Of a DNA stretch of 64,000 nucleotides, positions 27,516 through 35,409 are shown piece by piece. How positions within the stretch are numbered: position 1 is the first letter of the stretch; each line of letters opens with the position of its first letter. This stretch comes from CAIWHR01 sp963724975 (GTDB taxonomy: Bacteria > Pseudomonadota > Gammaproteobacteria > Burkholderiales > Casimicrobiaceae). The position numbers and the translations under genes were made by a program. The notes under the pieces are model-generated. The model saw nothing but the letters and a program-made list of their open reading frames with translations, was not told the origin of the DNA and did not search any database. The DNA is taken from contig CAVRXB010000003.1 in assembly GCA_963724975.1 (NCBI GenBank), positions 310,001 to 374,000 of the forward strand, in the 5' to 3' direction.

Positions 27516-28156
27516 TGACGGACGTTGCGGCCCCGCTCGCCGGCGCCGCGACGCACGCGCTCGGTCGGACCGATTACGAGGCGACTTGGCGCGCGATGCA
27601 GTCGTTCACGTCGACGCGCACGCCCGAAACACGCGACGAGATCTGGCTGACCGAGCATCCACCCGTCTATACCTTGGGACTTGCCGGTCGACGCGAGCAC
27701 CTGCTGCGCGACAACGGAATCCCTGCGCTCAAGGTCGATCGCGGCGGGCAGATCACGTATCACGGCCCGGGGCAGCTCGTCGCGTACCTGCTGTTCGATC
27801 TCAAACGCCGCGGGATGGGCATCCGCGCGATGGTGCGGTCCATCGAGGCGAGCATAGTAGAATGGCTTGATTCGATCGGAATTTCTGCTTACGGAAAGCC
27901 GGCGGCGCCTGGAGTCTATGTCATGGTTGCGGGAACGGAGGCGAAAATTGCCGCGCTGGGTCTCAGAGTGAGCAAGGGCTGCACGTACCATGGCTTGGCG
28001 CTCAATGTCGCAATGGACTTGGCCCCGTTCGCCGATATCGATCCGTGTGGTTTCAAAGGGCTCGCCGTGACGCAGCTCGCCGACCTCGGCGTCGTGCGAA
28101 CCGTCGAAGAAGCGGGCGCGGAACTCGCTCCGGTCATCACCGCGCGCTTCGCATGA
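27515..28156 (+). CDS. lipB: Lipoyl(octanoyl) transferase
   Basis: A 213-residue enzyme that moves octanoate from acyl carrier protein to lipoyl domains such as GcvH. The active-site lysine is Lys144 (TEAKIAALGLR) and the thioester-forming cysteine is Cys178 (DPCGFKGLAV). The HPPVYTLG (residue 48) and RGGQITYHGPGQLVAYLL (76-93) motifs are intact. It is coupled to ybeD upstream and overlaps lipA by four bases (ATGA). Confidence 0.96.
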   Translation: MTDVAAPLAGAATHALGRTDYEATWRAMQSFTSTRTPETRDEIWLTEHPPVYTLGLAGRREHLLRDNGIPALKVDRGGQITYHGPGQLVAYLLFDLKRRGMGIRAMVRSIEASIVEWLDSIGISAYGKPAAPGVYVMVAGTEAKIAALGLRVSKGCTYHGLALNVAMDLAPFADIDPCGFKGLAVTQLADLGVVRTVEEAGAELAPVITARFA

Positions 28157-29142
28157 GTGATACATCGCCGCCGATCGCGCCGGGTTCCAACGCCGCCGGT
28201 GTCAAGCACAGGGGTGCGTCGAAAACGTCGCGCGTATTTGCCAAATTCGCGATCAAAGTGGTCGCGTCCGAGCGGCTGAAAAAGCCCGACTGGATTCGGG
28301 TGCGCGCGCCGTCGTCGCCGCGCTTCTACGAAATCAAGAGAATCCTGCGCCAGCACAACCTCCACACCGTGTGCGAGGAAGCGTCGTGTCCCAACATCGG
28401 CGAGTGCTTCGGCAAGGGTACGGCGACGTTCATGATCATGGGCGACATTTGCACGCGGCGCTGTCCGTTCTGCGATGTGGGGCACGGTCGTCCGTTGCCG
28501 CTCGATACCGAGGAGCCGCGCAATCTCGCGCTGACGATCGCCGCGCTGAAGTTGCAGTACGTGGTGATCACGAGCGTCGATCGCGACGACCTGCGCGACG
28601 GTGGCGCGCAGCACTTCGTCGACTGCATCCGAATGGTGCGGCACCAGTCGCCGCAAACCCGAATCGAGGTGCTGGTGCCTGATTTCCGCGGCCGGCTCGA
28701 CCGCGCGCTCGACGTCCTGAGCGAGGCGCCGCCGGACGTGATGAATCACAACCTCGAAACGGTGCCACGCCTGTACAAGCAGGCGCGACCTGGCTCCGAC
28801 TACGCGCATTCGCTCAGGCTTCTCGCCGAATTCAAGAAGCGCTTTCCGCAGCTTCCCACGAAGTCGGGGCTGATGGTGGGATTGGGCGAGACCGACGACG
28901 AGATACTCGCGACAATGCGCGACCTGCGCACGCACGGCATCGACATGCTGACGATCGGCCAATATCTGCAACCGACCAGCGGGCATCTTCCGGTGCTCCG
29001 CTATGTGCATCCGGACACATTTGCAATGTTCGAGCGTGAGGCTTATGCGATGGGGTTCCGGCACGCCGCCGTCGGCGCCTTGGTGCGATCGTCGTATCAC
29101 GCCGACAAACAGGCCGAAGGCGTCGCCGTCGGCGCGCTCTAG
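28153..29142 (+). CDS. lipA: Lipoyl synthase
   Basis: A 329-residue radical SAM enzyme that inserts two sulfurs into protein-bound octanoate. Both Fe-S clusters are visible: the auxiliary cluster cysteines 74, 79 and 85 (CEEASCPNIGEC) and the radical SAM cysteines 100, 104 and 107 (CTRRCPFC). The ATG overlaps the lipB stop. Its own stop (TAG, 29140-29142) shares the palindrome CTAG with the stop of the convergent mltA gene. Confidence 0.97.
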   Translation: MSDTSPPIAPGSNAAGVKHRGASKTSRVFAKFAIKVVASERLKKPDWIRVRAPSSPRFYEIKRILRQHNLHTVCEEASCPNIGECFGKGTATFMIMGDICTRRCPFCDVGHGRPLPLDTEEPRNLALTIAALKLQYVVITSVDRDDLRDGGAQHFVDCIRMVRHQSPQTRIEVLVPDFRGRLDRALDVLSEAPPDVMNHNLETVPRLYKQARPGSDYAHSLRLLAEFKKRFPQLPTKSGLMVGLGETDDEILATMRDLRTHGIDMLTIGQYLQPTSGHLPVLRYVHPDTFAMFEREAYAMGFRHAAVGALVRSSYHADKQAEGVAVGAL

Positions 29143-30377
29143 CTGGACGGCGGCACCGCGCCCTTGGGCCAAAGCAGCCACATCCGGCCATCCTGCTTCA
29201 TCCGGCCGGCCTCGCGCGCCGATTCGCCGCCGAATCCCCAGAAGAAGTCCGCGCGAACTGCGCCGCGGATCGCGCCGCCGGTGTCCTGCGCCATCGTGAG
29301 CCGCTCGAGCGGCCGCGTCGACAAAGGATAGGTCGTCGCGAGGTAGACCGGTGCGCCGAGCGGTATGGAGCGCGTATCCACGGCGATGGTGCGACCGGCG
29401 AGGAGCGGAACGCCCAGCGTGCCGAAGGGCCCATCGATTTTCGCCTCGAGCGAGCCCGGTACCGGCGGAGGGACTTCGCGGAAAAAAACGTAGCTCGGAT
29501 TTTCGTCGAGCAATGCCGGCAGCTCCGCCGGATGCTGCCGGCCCCATTCGCGGATTCCCTGCATCGAGGCGCGATCGAGCGTGATCTCGCCGCGATCGAT
29601 GAGCACGCGGCCGATCGATCGGTAGGGATGCCCGTTCTGGTCCGCATAGCCAATGCGCACCACGCTGCCATCGGCGAGAGCGACACGACCGGAGCCCTGA
29701 ATCTCGAGGAAGAATGCTTCGACCGGATCCTCGACGTAGACCAGCACCTTGTCCGCGAGCGGCGCCTTGCCGCCTTCGATCTCGGCACGCGTCCAATACG
29801 GCACGACCTTGCGTCCGTCGACGCGGCCGCGGAGCCGCTTGTCCTTCAGCTCGGGATGAAGCGCGGTCAGATCGACCGTCAGCAGGTCGTCGGGCGCCGA
29901 ATAGAGAGGTACCGCGAAACGTGCGGTTGGAGCGCGGCCCCCTGCAAGCAGCGGTTCGTAATATCCAGTGACCATGCCGACGGTGCTTCCGCCGGCGGCG
30001 GCGACCTCGTATGGGCTAAAATGCGCTTCGAAGAAAGCGCGGATCGCGGCAGCATCGCGTGGGTCGAGCGCGTTTGCATCCGCGCAGGCACGGGCGAAAA
30101 TGGCGCGTGTCGACGACGCGGGATTCATCAGCGCCGAGCACCCGACCTGAAATGCCGGCCACACATCCTGCAGCCGGTCGTCGTTCCAGCCGGGGAGTGC
30201 GCTGAACGCGACCTGACGGTAGGTCGCAGGTAGTGAAGGGACGCCGGGTGCGGCAGCGGGAGGCGACACGACGGCTGTCGGGCGCACCGTGGCGCAACCG
30301 GCTACAAGCAACAGCAGCGCAACCGCTGTGAACACGTGACCGATCCACGACGCACGGTGTAGGAGTACCGCACTCAT
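29139..30377 (-). CDS. mltA: Membrane-bound lytic murein transglycosylase A
   Basis: A 412-residue outer-membrane lipoprotein that cleaves peptidoglycan glycan strands, forming 1,6-anhydromuramic acid ends. The signal peptide ends in a lipobox LLVAGC (Cys near residue 27). MltA-domain landmarks are GMVTGYYEPLLAGGR, the segment FFLEIQGSGRVALADGS, and a C-terminal 3D domain MAQDTGGAIRGAVRADFFWG with the catalytic Asp in the second half. The ATG at 30377 is chosen from signal-peptide shape; no strong ribosome site is visible. It is convergent with lipA and divergent from the microprotein at 30376. Confidence 0.92.
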   Translation of the reverse strand: MSAVLLHRASWIGHVFTAVALLLLVAGCATVRPTAVVSPPAAAPGVPSLPATYRQVAFSALPGWNDDRLQDVWPAFQVGCSALMNPASSTRAIFARACADANALDPRDAAAIRAFFEAHFSPYEVAAAGGSTVGMVTGYYEPLLAGGRAPTARFAVPLYSAPDDLLTVDLTALHPELKDKRLRGRVDGRKVVPYWTRAEIEGGKAPLADKVLVYVEDPVEAFFLEIQGSGRVALADGSVVRIGYADQNGHPYRSIGRVLIDRGEITLDRASMQGIREWGRQHPAELPALLDENPSYVFFREVPPPVPGSLEAKIDGPFGTLGVPLLAGRTIAVDTRSIPLGAPVYLATTYPLSTRPLERLTMAQDTGGAIRGAVRADFFWGFGGESAREAGRMKQDGRMWLLWPKGAVPPSS

Positions 30378-30480
30378 GGGCTGGCTCTTGCTGGAAGTGC
30401 TGATGGCGCTTGTCATCGCCGTGGGAATCGTTTGGTGGACGATGGGCTTGAAGCGCCGCAAACCGCGCGACGACCGCTAA
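30376..30480 (+). CDS. 34-residue membrane microprotein between mltA and apaG
   Basis: ATG at 30376, TAA at 30478-30480, with TAGGAG at 30359-30364, ten bases upstream. The product has one hydrophobic helix (residues 3-23, WLLLEVLMALVIAVGIVWW) followed by a basic tail (LKRRKPRDDR), as in a single-pass membrane protein with its tail in the cytosol. Its start codon overlaps the mltA start on the other strand (CATG), and its stop overlaps the apaG stop (CTAA), so it exactly fills the gap. I recall similar short proteins in this position in other betaproteobacteria, but that is unverified. The function is unknown. Confidence 0.6.
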   Translation: MGWLLLEVLMALVIAVGIVWWTMGLKRRKPRDDR

Positions 30481-30860
30481 TGCAGGATGCGTGGAACGGA
30501 AAGGGTGAACGGCGGAATCGTCGCGTCGAACGCGCTGCCGTCTTCGGCGACCATCTGATAGGTGCCGCGCATGGTCCCGACCGGCGTCGCAAGATGCGTT
30601 CCGCTCGTGTACTCGAAACTCTCGCCGGGCTTCAGAAGCGGCTGCTGCCCGATCACACCAAGACCCTTCACCTCCTGGACGCGATGCTCGCTGTCTGTGA
30701 TGATCCAGTGGCGACTGATGAGCTTGGCCGGAACGCTGCCGGTGTTGGTCACGGTGATCTTGTAGGCGAACACATACTGGTTGCGCGACGGATCGGACTG
30801 ATCGGCAACGTAGGTCGCGTTCGCCGCGACGGTGATGTCGTATTTTTTCGGGTCGGCCAT
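30477..30860 (-). CDS. apaG: ApaG (Co2+/Mg2+ efflux-associated protein)
   Basis: A 127-residue single-domain ApaG protein with a fibronectin-like beta sandwich. Typical features: YVADQSDPSRNQYVFAYKIT near residue 17, ISRHWIITDSEHRVQEVKG near 48, and a GxGxxG-like GLGVIGQQPLLKPGE near 66, ending FDATIPPFTLSVP. Mutants in enterobacteria show altered Co2+ resistance; the biochemical role is unknown. It is divergent from rpe with 37 bases between the starts. Confidence 0.94.
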   Translation of the reverse strand: MADPKKYDITVAANATYVADQSDPSRNQYVFAYKITVTNTGSVPAKLISRHWIITDSEHRVQEVKGLGVIGQQPLLKPGESFEYTSGTHLATPVGTMRGTYQMVAEDGSAFDATIPPFTLSVPRILH

Positions 30861-30897
30861 CGGCCGTGCTCCAACCCTGTAACAAGCGGATTATAGA

Positions 30898-31575
30898 ATG
30901 TCCGACTATCGGATCGCGCCGTCGCTACTCTCCGCCGACTTCGCCCGCCTCGGCGAGGAAGTGGAGGCCGTCATCGCCGCCGGCGCCGATCTCATTCACT
31001 TCGACGTGATGGACAACCATTACGTTCCCAATCTGACGATCGGGCCGCTGGTGTGCGAAGCGATCAAGTCGCACGTAACGGTGCCGATCGACGTCCACCT
31101 GATGGTGAAGCCGGTGGACCGCATCGTTCCGGATTTTGCGAAAGCGGGTGCCGCCATCGTGAGCTTCCATCCCGAGGCATCGCTCCATGTCGACCGGACG
31201 ATCGGTCTCATCCGCGACTGCGGCTGCAAGGCGGGGCTCGTGTTCAATCCGGCAACTCCGCTCGAATGGCTCGACCACACACTGGAAAAGATCGACCTCG
31301 TGCTGATCATGTCGGTGAATCCTGGCTTCGGCGGGCAGTCGTTCATCCCGCATGCACTCGACAAGCTTCGCGCCGTGCGCGCGCGCATCGATGCCGTCCA
31401 GCAGAAGAGCGGGCGCGCGATCATGCTCGAGGTCGACGGCGGCGTGAAGATCGACAACATTGCAGCGATCGCGAGAGCCGGCGCCGACACGTTCGTTGCC
31501 GGGTCGGCGATCTTCGGCACCCCGGACTACGCTGCAACAATTAGCAAAATGCGCGCGGAACTGGCGAAGGCGTAA
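30898..31575 (+). CDS. rpe: Ribulose-phosphate 3-epimerase
   Basis: A 225-residue TIM-barrel enzyme interconverting ribulose 5-phosphate and xylulose 5-phosphate (pentose phosphate or Calvin cycle). Motifs: IAPSLLSADFARLGEE at the start, HFDVMDNHYVPNLTIGP (metal and catalytic Asp) near residue 35, VHLMVKPVD near 70, and MSVNPGFGGQSFIPHALDK near 140. In many proteobacteria a phosphoglycolate phosphatase gene (gph) follows before trpE; here it is absent and the trp leader follows directly. Confidence 0.97.
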   Translation: MSDYRIAPSLLSADFARLGEEVEAVIAAGADLIHFDVMDNHYVPNLTIGPLVCEAIKSHVTVPIDVHLMVKPVDRIVPDFAKAGAAIVSFHPEASLHVDRTIGLIRDCGCKAGLVFNPATPLEWLDHTLEKIDLVLIMSVNPGFGGQSFIPHALDKLRAVRARIDAVQQKSGRAIMLEVDGGVKIDNIAAIARAGADTFVAGSAIFGTPDYAATISKMRAELAKA

Positions 31576-31610
31576 TCGCTGCAGCCGGTGCAAAACGCTG
31601 GAGCCGATGG

Positions 31611-31616
31611 TATAGT
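31611..31616 (+). promoter_or_regulatory. Candidate -10 box of the trp operon
   Basis: TATAGT at 31611-31616, with a poor -35 match TGCAAA 16 bases upstream. The expected transcription start (31623-31625) falls at the ATG of the leader peptide, so the leader mRNA may be nearly leaderless, as known for rhizobial trp leaders. Confidence 0.45.
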
Positions 31617-31625
31617 GCGCGAGCG

Positions 31626-31748
31626 ATGCGGTTTTTCGGCCGCACAGCCGCGGAAAATACCTTGAGCCTCGATCTCTTCGACCGCAATGACGCCGTCGCC
31701 CTCACGGGGCGGTGGTGCGCGACCGCCTGGCGCCGCTGGCGCCCCTGA
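31626..31748 (+). CDS. Trp-rich leader peptide of the trpE operon
   Basis: A 40-residue ORF with three Trp codons in its last eleven (residues 30, 35 and 38; segment GRWCATAWRRWRP) and TGA at 31746-31748. Three Trp in 40 residues just before trpE is the signature of a leader peptide whose translation senses charged tRNA-Trp. Mutually exclusive RNA folds around it (separate entry) support attenuation. There is no ribosome-binding site, but the likely transcription start lies at the ATG. Confidence 0.65.
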   Translation: MRFFGRTAAENTLSLDLFDRNDAVALTGRWCATAWRRWRP

Positions 31749-31796
31749 ACCTCAGTCGGCAGATCGCGCCCGGGGTCGCGCGCCCAATGCGACCCC
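31706..31796 (+). promoter_or_regulatory. Attenuator-like alternative RNA folds before trpE
   Basis: Segment 1 GGGGCG (31706-31711) can pair with segment 2 CGCCCC (31740-31745), enclosing the Trp codons. Segment 2, extended to GCGCCCC, can instead pair with segment 3 GGGGTCGC (31772-31779, one bulge). Segment 3 also forms a perfect 8-bp stem with segment 4 GCGACCCC (31789-31796). These are the 1:2, 2:3 and 3:4 folds of an attenuator. No T-run follows the 3:4 stem, so intrinsic termination is uncertain; Rho-dependent or translational control are alternatives. Confidence 0.55.
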
Positions 31797-31835
31797 ACCC
31801 GTTGCTCCTCGTGTCGAATCGATTGTCGAAGCATC

Positions 31836-33314
31836 ATGACCGAAAGCGAATTCCGCGCCCTCGCAGCGCTTGGCCATAACCGCATTCCGCTCGTCCTCGA
31901 GACGTTCGCGGACCTCGACACGCCGTTGTCGCTGTATGTGAAACTCGGCAACGCGCCCTACACGTTCCTCCTTGAGTCCGTCGTCGGGGGCGAACGCTTC
32001 GGCCGTTATTCGTTCATCGGTTTGGCGGCGAAAAAGCGCATCCGTGCGCGCGGCACGTCGATCGAAGTGGAAGACGCCGGAACGATCGTCGAGCGCCACG
32101 AGGGCGATCCGCTCGCCTTTGTCGCCTCGTTCCTGCGCCGTTATCGCGCGGCGCCGGCCAGGGGGTTGCCGCGCTTTTGCGGCGGCCTCGCCGGGATGTT
32201 CGGCTACGACACTGTGCGGCACATCGAACCGCACCTCGCTGACACCGCGCCGGCGGCCGCACCCGCACTCGCCGCAATCCCCGACATCCTGCTTCTGCTG
32301 ACAGAGGAACTTGTCGTCGTCGACAATCTGGCGGGCAAGATTTCGCTGATTGTCTACGCCGACCCGGGCGAGCCCGATGCTTTCGCGAAGGCGACCGCGC
32401 GACTTTCGGAGCTGCGGCGGAAGCTTCGGGAGCCGGTCGCGATTCCCTTCCAGACGCGTGCCGCGGCGACACAGGCGCAAAGCGAATTTGGCGCCGAGGC
32501 GTTCAAAGCGGCGGTGCAGAAAGCGAAGGACTATATCGCGGCCGGCGATGCGATGCAGGTCGTGCTGTCGCAGCGCCTTTCGCGGCCGTTCACGTCGTCA
32601 CCGCTGTCGCTCTACCGGGCGCTGCGCTCGCTCAATCCATCGCCTTACATGTTCTACTACGACTTCGGCGACTTTCACGTGGTGGGCGCTTCACCCGAGA
32701 TCCTTGTCCGCAAGGAGGGTGCGACCGTGACGCTGCGGCCGATCGCAGGCACGCGTCCCCGCGGCTCGACGCGCGAGTCCGACGAAAAGCTTGCGCAGGA
32801 ACTCCTCGCCGATCCAAAGGAGATTGCCGAGCATGTGATGCTGGTCGATCTCGGCCGCAACGATGTGGGCCGCGTCGCGGCAACGGGATCGGTGATCATC
32901 ACCGAGCGCATGACGGTCGAGCGTTATTCGCACGTGATGCACATCGTATCGAACGTCGAGGGCACGCTGAAGCCGGGGCTTACCAGCATCGACGTGCTGC
33001 GAGCATCGTTTCCAGCCGGAACGGTGAGCGGCGCGCCGAAAGTGCGCGCGATGGAGATCATCGACGAGCTCGAGCCTGTGCGCCGCGGCGTCTACGCGGG
33101 CGCCGTCGGCTACGTGAGCTTCCAGGACGACATGGATACCGCAATCGCAATCCGCACCGCGGTGATCAAGGATGGCGTTCTACACGTGCAGGCCGGGGCC
33201 GGCATCGTCCACGATTCGGTTCCGGAATCCGAATGGCAGGAAACGCAGAACAAGGCGCGCGCGATCCTGCGCGCTGCCGACATGGTGCAGCAGGGTCTCG
33301 ACATCGAAGGCTGA
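31836..33314 (+). CDS. trpE: Anthranilate synthase component I
   Basis: A 492-residue chorismate-utilising enzyme, the first committed step of tryptophan synthesis, working with TrpG. The N-terminal region contains the feedback-binding element LLESV (residues 46-50). Catalytic landmarks are AGDAMQVVLSQRLSRP near 233, LRPIAGTRPRG near 302, LVDLGRNDVGRVA near 337, and VHDSVPESEWQETQNKA near 465. Full length. It is followed by trpG after 58 bases. Confidence 0.96.
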   Translation: MTESEFRALAALGHNRIPLVLETFADLDTPLSLYVKLGNAPYTFLLESVVGGERFGRYSFIGLAAKKRIRARGTSIEVEDAGTIVERHEGDPLAFVASFLRRYRAAPARGLPRFCGGLAGMFGYDTVRHIEPHLADTAPAAAPALAAIPDILLLLTEELVVVDNLAGKISLIVYADPGEPDAFAKATARLSELRRKLREPVAIPFQTRAAATQAQSEFGAEAFKAAVQKAKDYIAAGDAMQVVLSQRLSRPFTSSPLSLYRALRSLNPSPYMFYYDFGDFHVVGASPEILVRKEGATVTLRPIAGTRPRGSTRESDEKLAQELLADPKEIAEHVMLVDLGRNDVGRVAATGSVIITERMTVERYSHVMHIVSNVEGTLKPGLTSIDVLRASFPAGTVSGAPKVRAMEIIDELEPVRRGVYAGAVGYVSFQDDMDTAIAIRTAVIKDGVLHVQAGAGIVHDSVPESEWQETQNKARAILRAADMVQQGLDIEG

Positions 33315-33372
33315 GCCAAGGAGCGTCGCCGCGCAAGTGATTCCCAACTGAGTCAACGCATCGGGAACTTCC

Positions 33373-33939
33373 ATGCTGCTCATGATCGACAACTACGACA
33401 GCTTCACCTGGAACCTCGTCCAGTACCTGGGTGAGTTGGGAGCGGACGTGCACGTGCATCGCAACGACGCCATCACGCTCTCCGAGATCGCGGCGTGGGA
33501 ACCCACGCATATCGTCATTTCGCCGGGGCCGTGCACGCCAAACGAAGCGGGGATCTCGATGCCGCTGGTCCGCCAATTCGCGGGGAAAATTCCGATCTTC
33601 GGCGTGTGTCTGGGCCACCAGGCTATCGGTCAGGCGTTCGGCGGCCGTATCGTCCGCGCGCAGCGGGTGATGCATGGCAAGCTTTCGCCGGTCACCCATG
33701 ATGGCGAGGGCGCCTTCGCCGGGCTTCCATCGCCTCTGACCGTGACGCGGTACCATTCGCTGTCGATCGAGCGCGCATCGCTGCCGGACGAGCTCGAAAT
33801 AACCGCGACCGCGGATGACGGCGAAATCATGGGTGTGCGCCACCGCCGGTTTGCCGTCGAGGGCGTCCAGTTCCATCCGGAGGCATTTTTGACCGAGCAC
33901 GGGCACGCATTGCTGCGCAACTTTCTGGAGGGGCGATGA
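33373..33939 (+). CDS. trpG: Anthranilate synthase component II (glutamine amidotransferase)
   Basis: A 188-residue class I glutamine amidotransferase supplying ammonia to TrpE. It starts MLLMIDNYDSFTWNLVQYLG. The catalytic cysteine lies in IFGVCLGHQAIGQAFGG (about residue 79), with the His/Glu pair in VQFHPEAFLTEHG near residue 170. The protein may also serve PabB, as in some bacteria. The stop overlaps the ATG of a small secreted protein gene. Confidence 0.96.
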   Translation: MLLMIDNYDSFTWNLVQYLGELGADVHVHRNDAITLSEIAAWEPTHIVISPGPCTPNEAGISMPLVRQFAGKIPIFGVCLGHQAIGQAFGGRIVRAQRVMHGKLSPVTHDGEGAFAGLPSPLTVTRYHSLSIERASLPDELEITATADDGEIMGVRHRRFAVEGVQFHPEAFLTEHGHALLRNFLEGR

Positions 33940-34347
33940 TGACAATCGGAATCCGCATCGTCGCGGTGTTCCTCGCGGCGATGTCTTCCCGCTTGGGCGG
34001 CGGCGGGGGCGATGGACGAATGCGATGATGCGGGCGGTCGCGATGCCGTCGCAAAATGCCTGACGACGCTCGATAGCGAGACACTCGCGACGTTGAAAAG
34101 CGTGGAGACCGCTGCTGGACGTGCTGCGCGCGACATCGAAGTCGCGACCAAGCGTCCCGGCGCGTACACCGCGTTCGCCTCGTCGTCGCGGGCGTTCGCG
34201 CTCTACCAGCAGGCGCAATGCGATTACGTTCGCATGATGCAGCCCGACGCCAGTGCACCACGGACCGACACGCCGAGCGCCGCCGATATCACGCGCCTCG
34301 CCTGCCGGGTGGACCTTGCGCGCGAGCGCATCGAGATTCTCAAGTAG
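33936..34347 (+). CDS. Small LprI-like (DUF1311) secreted protein, one frameshift
   Basis: Two frames combine into one protein. The ATG at 33936 opens a signal peptide (MMTIGIRIVAVFLAAMSS); one base within a CCC run near 33985 shifts to the frame reading AWAAAGAMDECDDAGGRDAVAKC. The mature part, about 110 residues, carries four cysteines and the pattern FALYQQAQCDYVRMM then ACRVDLARERIEILK, which resembles the lysozyme-inhibitor LprI-like family. It sits inside the trp operon between trpG and trpD. Without the shift, only a leaderless product from 34012 would be made. Confidence 0.6.
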
Positions 34348-34366
34348 AACAGCTTTCGGAGCTCCT

Positions 34367-35407
34367 ATGACCTTGTCTGTTCAGGATGCGCTGCAACGCA
34401 CGATCGAACACCGCGAGATCTTTCCCGATGAGATGTTGTCGATCATGCGCCGGATCATGAGCGGCGAGGTGACGCCGGTAATGATCGCGGCGCTGACGGT
34501 CGGACTTCGCGTCAAGAAGGAAACGATCGGGGAGATCGCATCGGCGGCGCAGGTGATGCGCGAGTTCGCGACCAAGGTCGAGGTGCCCGACCACGACCAT
34601 CTTGTCGACATCGTCGGCACCGGCGGCGATGCGTCCCACACGTTCAACATCTCGACTGCTTCGATGTTCGTCGCCGCAGCCGCCGGCGCACGCGTGGCGA
34701 AGCACGGCGCACGCTCGGTGTCGTCGAAATCGGGAAGCGCCGACGTGCTGGAGGCGCTGGGCGCCAATATCATGTTGAAGCCGGCCGACGTTGCACGGTG
34801 CATCGCGGAGACCGGCATCGGCTTCATGTTCGCGCCGTCGCATCACAGCGCGATGAAACATGCGGCGCCGGTGCGTAAAGAGCTCGGCGTCCGAACGATC
34901 TTCAACATTCTCGGGCCGCTCACCAATCCGGCGGGCGCGCCGAACCAGCTCCTCGGCGTATTCCATCCCGATCTTGTCGGTATTCAGGTGCGCGTTCTGC
35001 AGCGCCTTGGCAGCAAGCATGTGCTCGTCGTGTACGGGAAGGACGGGATGGACGAAGTGTCGCTGGGTGCTGCGACGATGGTGGGAGAGCTCAAGGACGG
35101 CGAAGTGCGCGAATACGAAATCCACCCCGAGGATTTCGGCCTCTCGATGAAGTCGAACCGCGGGCTCAAGGTCACGGACGCCGCGGAGTCGCGGGAAATG
35201 GTGCTGGAAGCGCTCGCCGGCACCGAAGGCACGCCGCGGGAGATCGTCATACTGAATGCCGGAACCGCGCTTTACGCCGCCGATGTCGCGGCGTCGATCG
35301 CCGACGGCATCGAGCGTGCGCGCGCGGCCATCATGTCCGGCGCTGCCAGGAAGAAGCTCGACGCGTTCGTCGGACTGACGAACAAGCTGGGCGCCCCGCA
35401 CGCCTGA
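34367..35407 (+). CDS. trpD: Anthranilate phosphoribosyltransferase
   Basis: A 346-residue enzyme attaching phosphoribosyl pyrophosphate to anthranilate. Key segments: DIVGTGGDASHTFNISTAS (PRPP loop, near residue 80), AKHGARSVSSKSGSADVLEALG near 108, and FNILGPLTNPAGAPNQLLGV near 180. The ATG at 34367 has GGAGCTCCT directly upstream. It starts 20 bases after the LprI-like gene and two bases separate it from trpC. Confidence 0.97.
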   Translation: MTLSVQDALQRTIEHREIFPDEMLSIMRRIMSGEVTPVMIAALTVGLRVKKETIGEIASAAQVMREFATKVEVPDHDHLVDIVGTGGDASHTFNISTASMFVAAAAGARVAKHGARSVSSKSGSADVLEALGANIMLKPADVARCIAETGIGFMFAPSHHSAMKHAAPVRKELGVRTIFNILGPLTNPAGAPNQLLGVFHPDLVGIQVRVLQRLGSKHVLVVYGKDGMDEVSLGAATMVGELKDGEVREYEIHPEDFGLSMKSNRGLKVTDAAESREMVLEALAGTEGTPREIVILNAGTALYAADVAASIADGIERARAAIMSGAARKKLDAFVGLTNKLGAPHA

Positions 35408-35409
35408 CG

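Noticed and set aside
31576..31625. A gph (phosphoglycolate phosphatase) gene expected after rpe
   Set aside because: Only a short spacer and the trp leader are present; no phosphatase motif in any frame.
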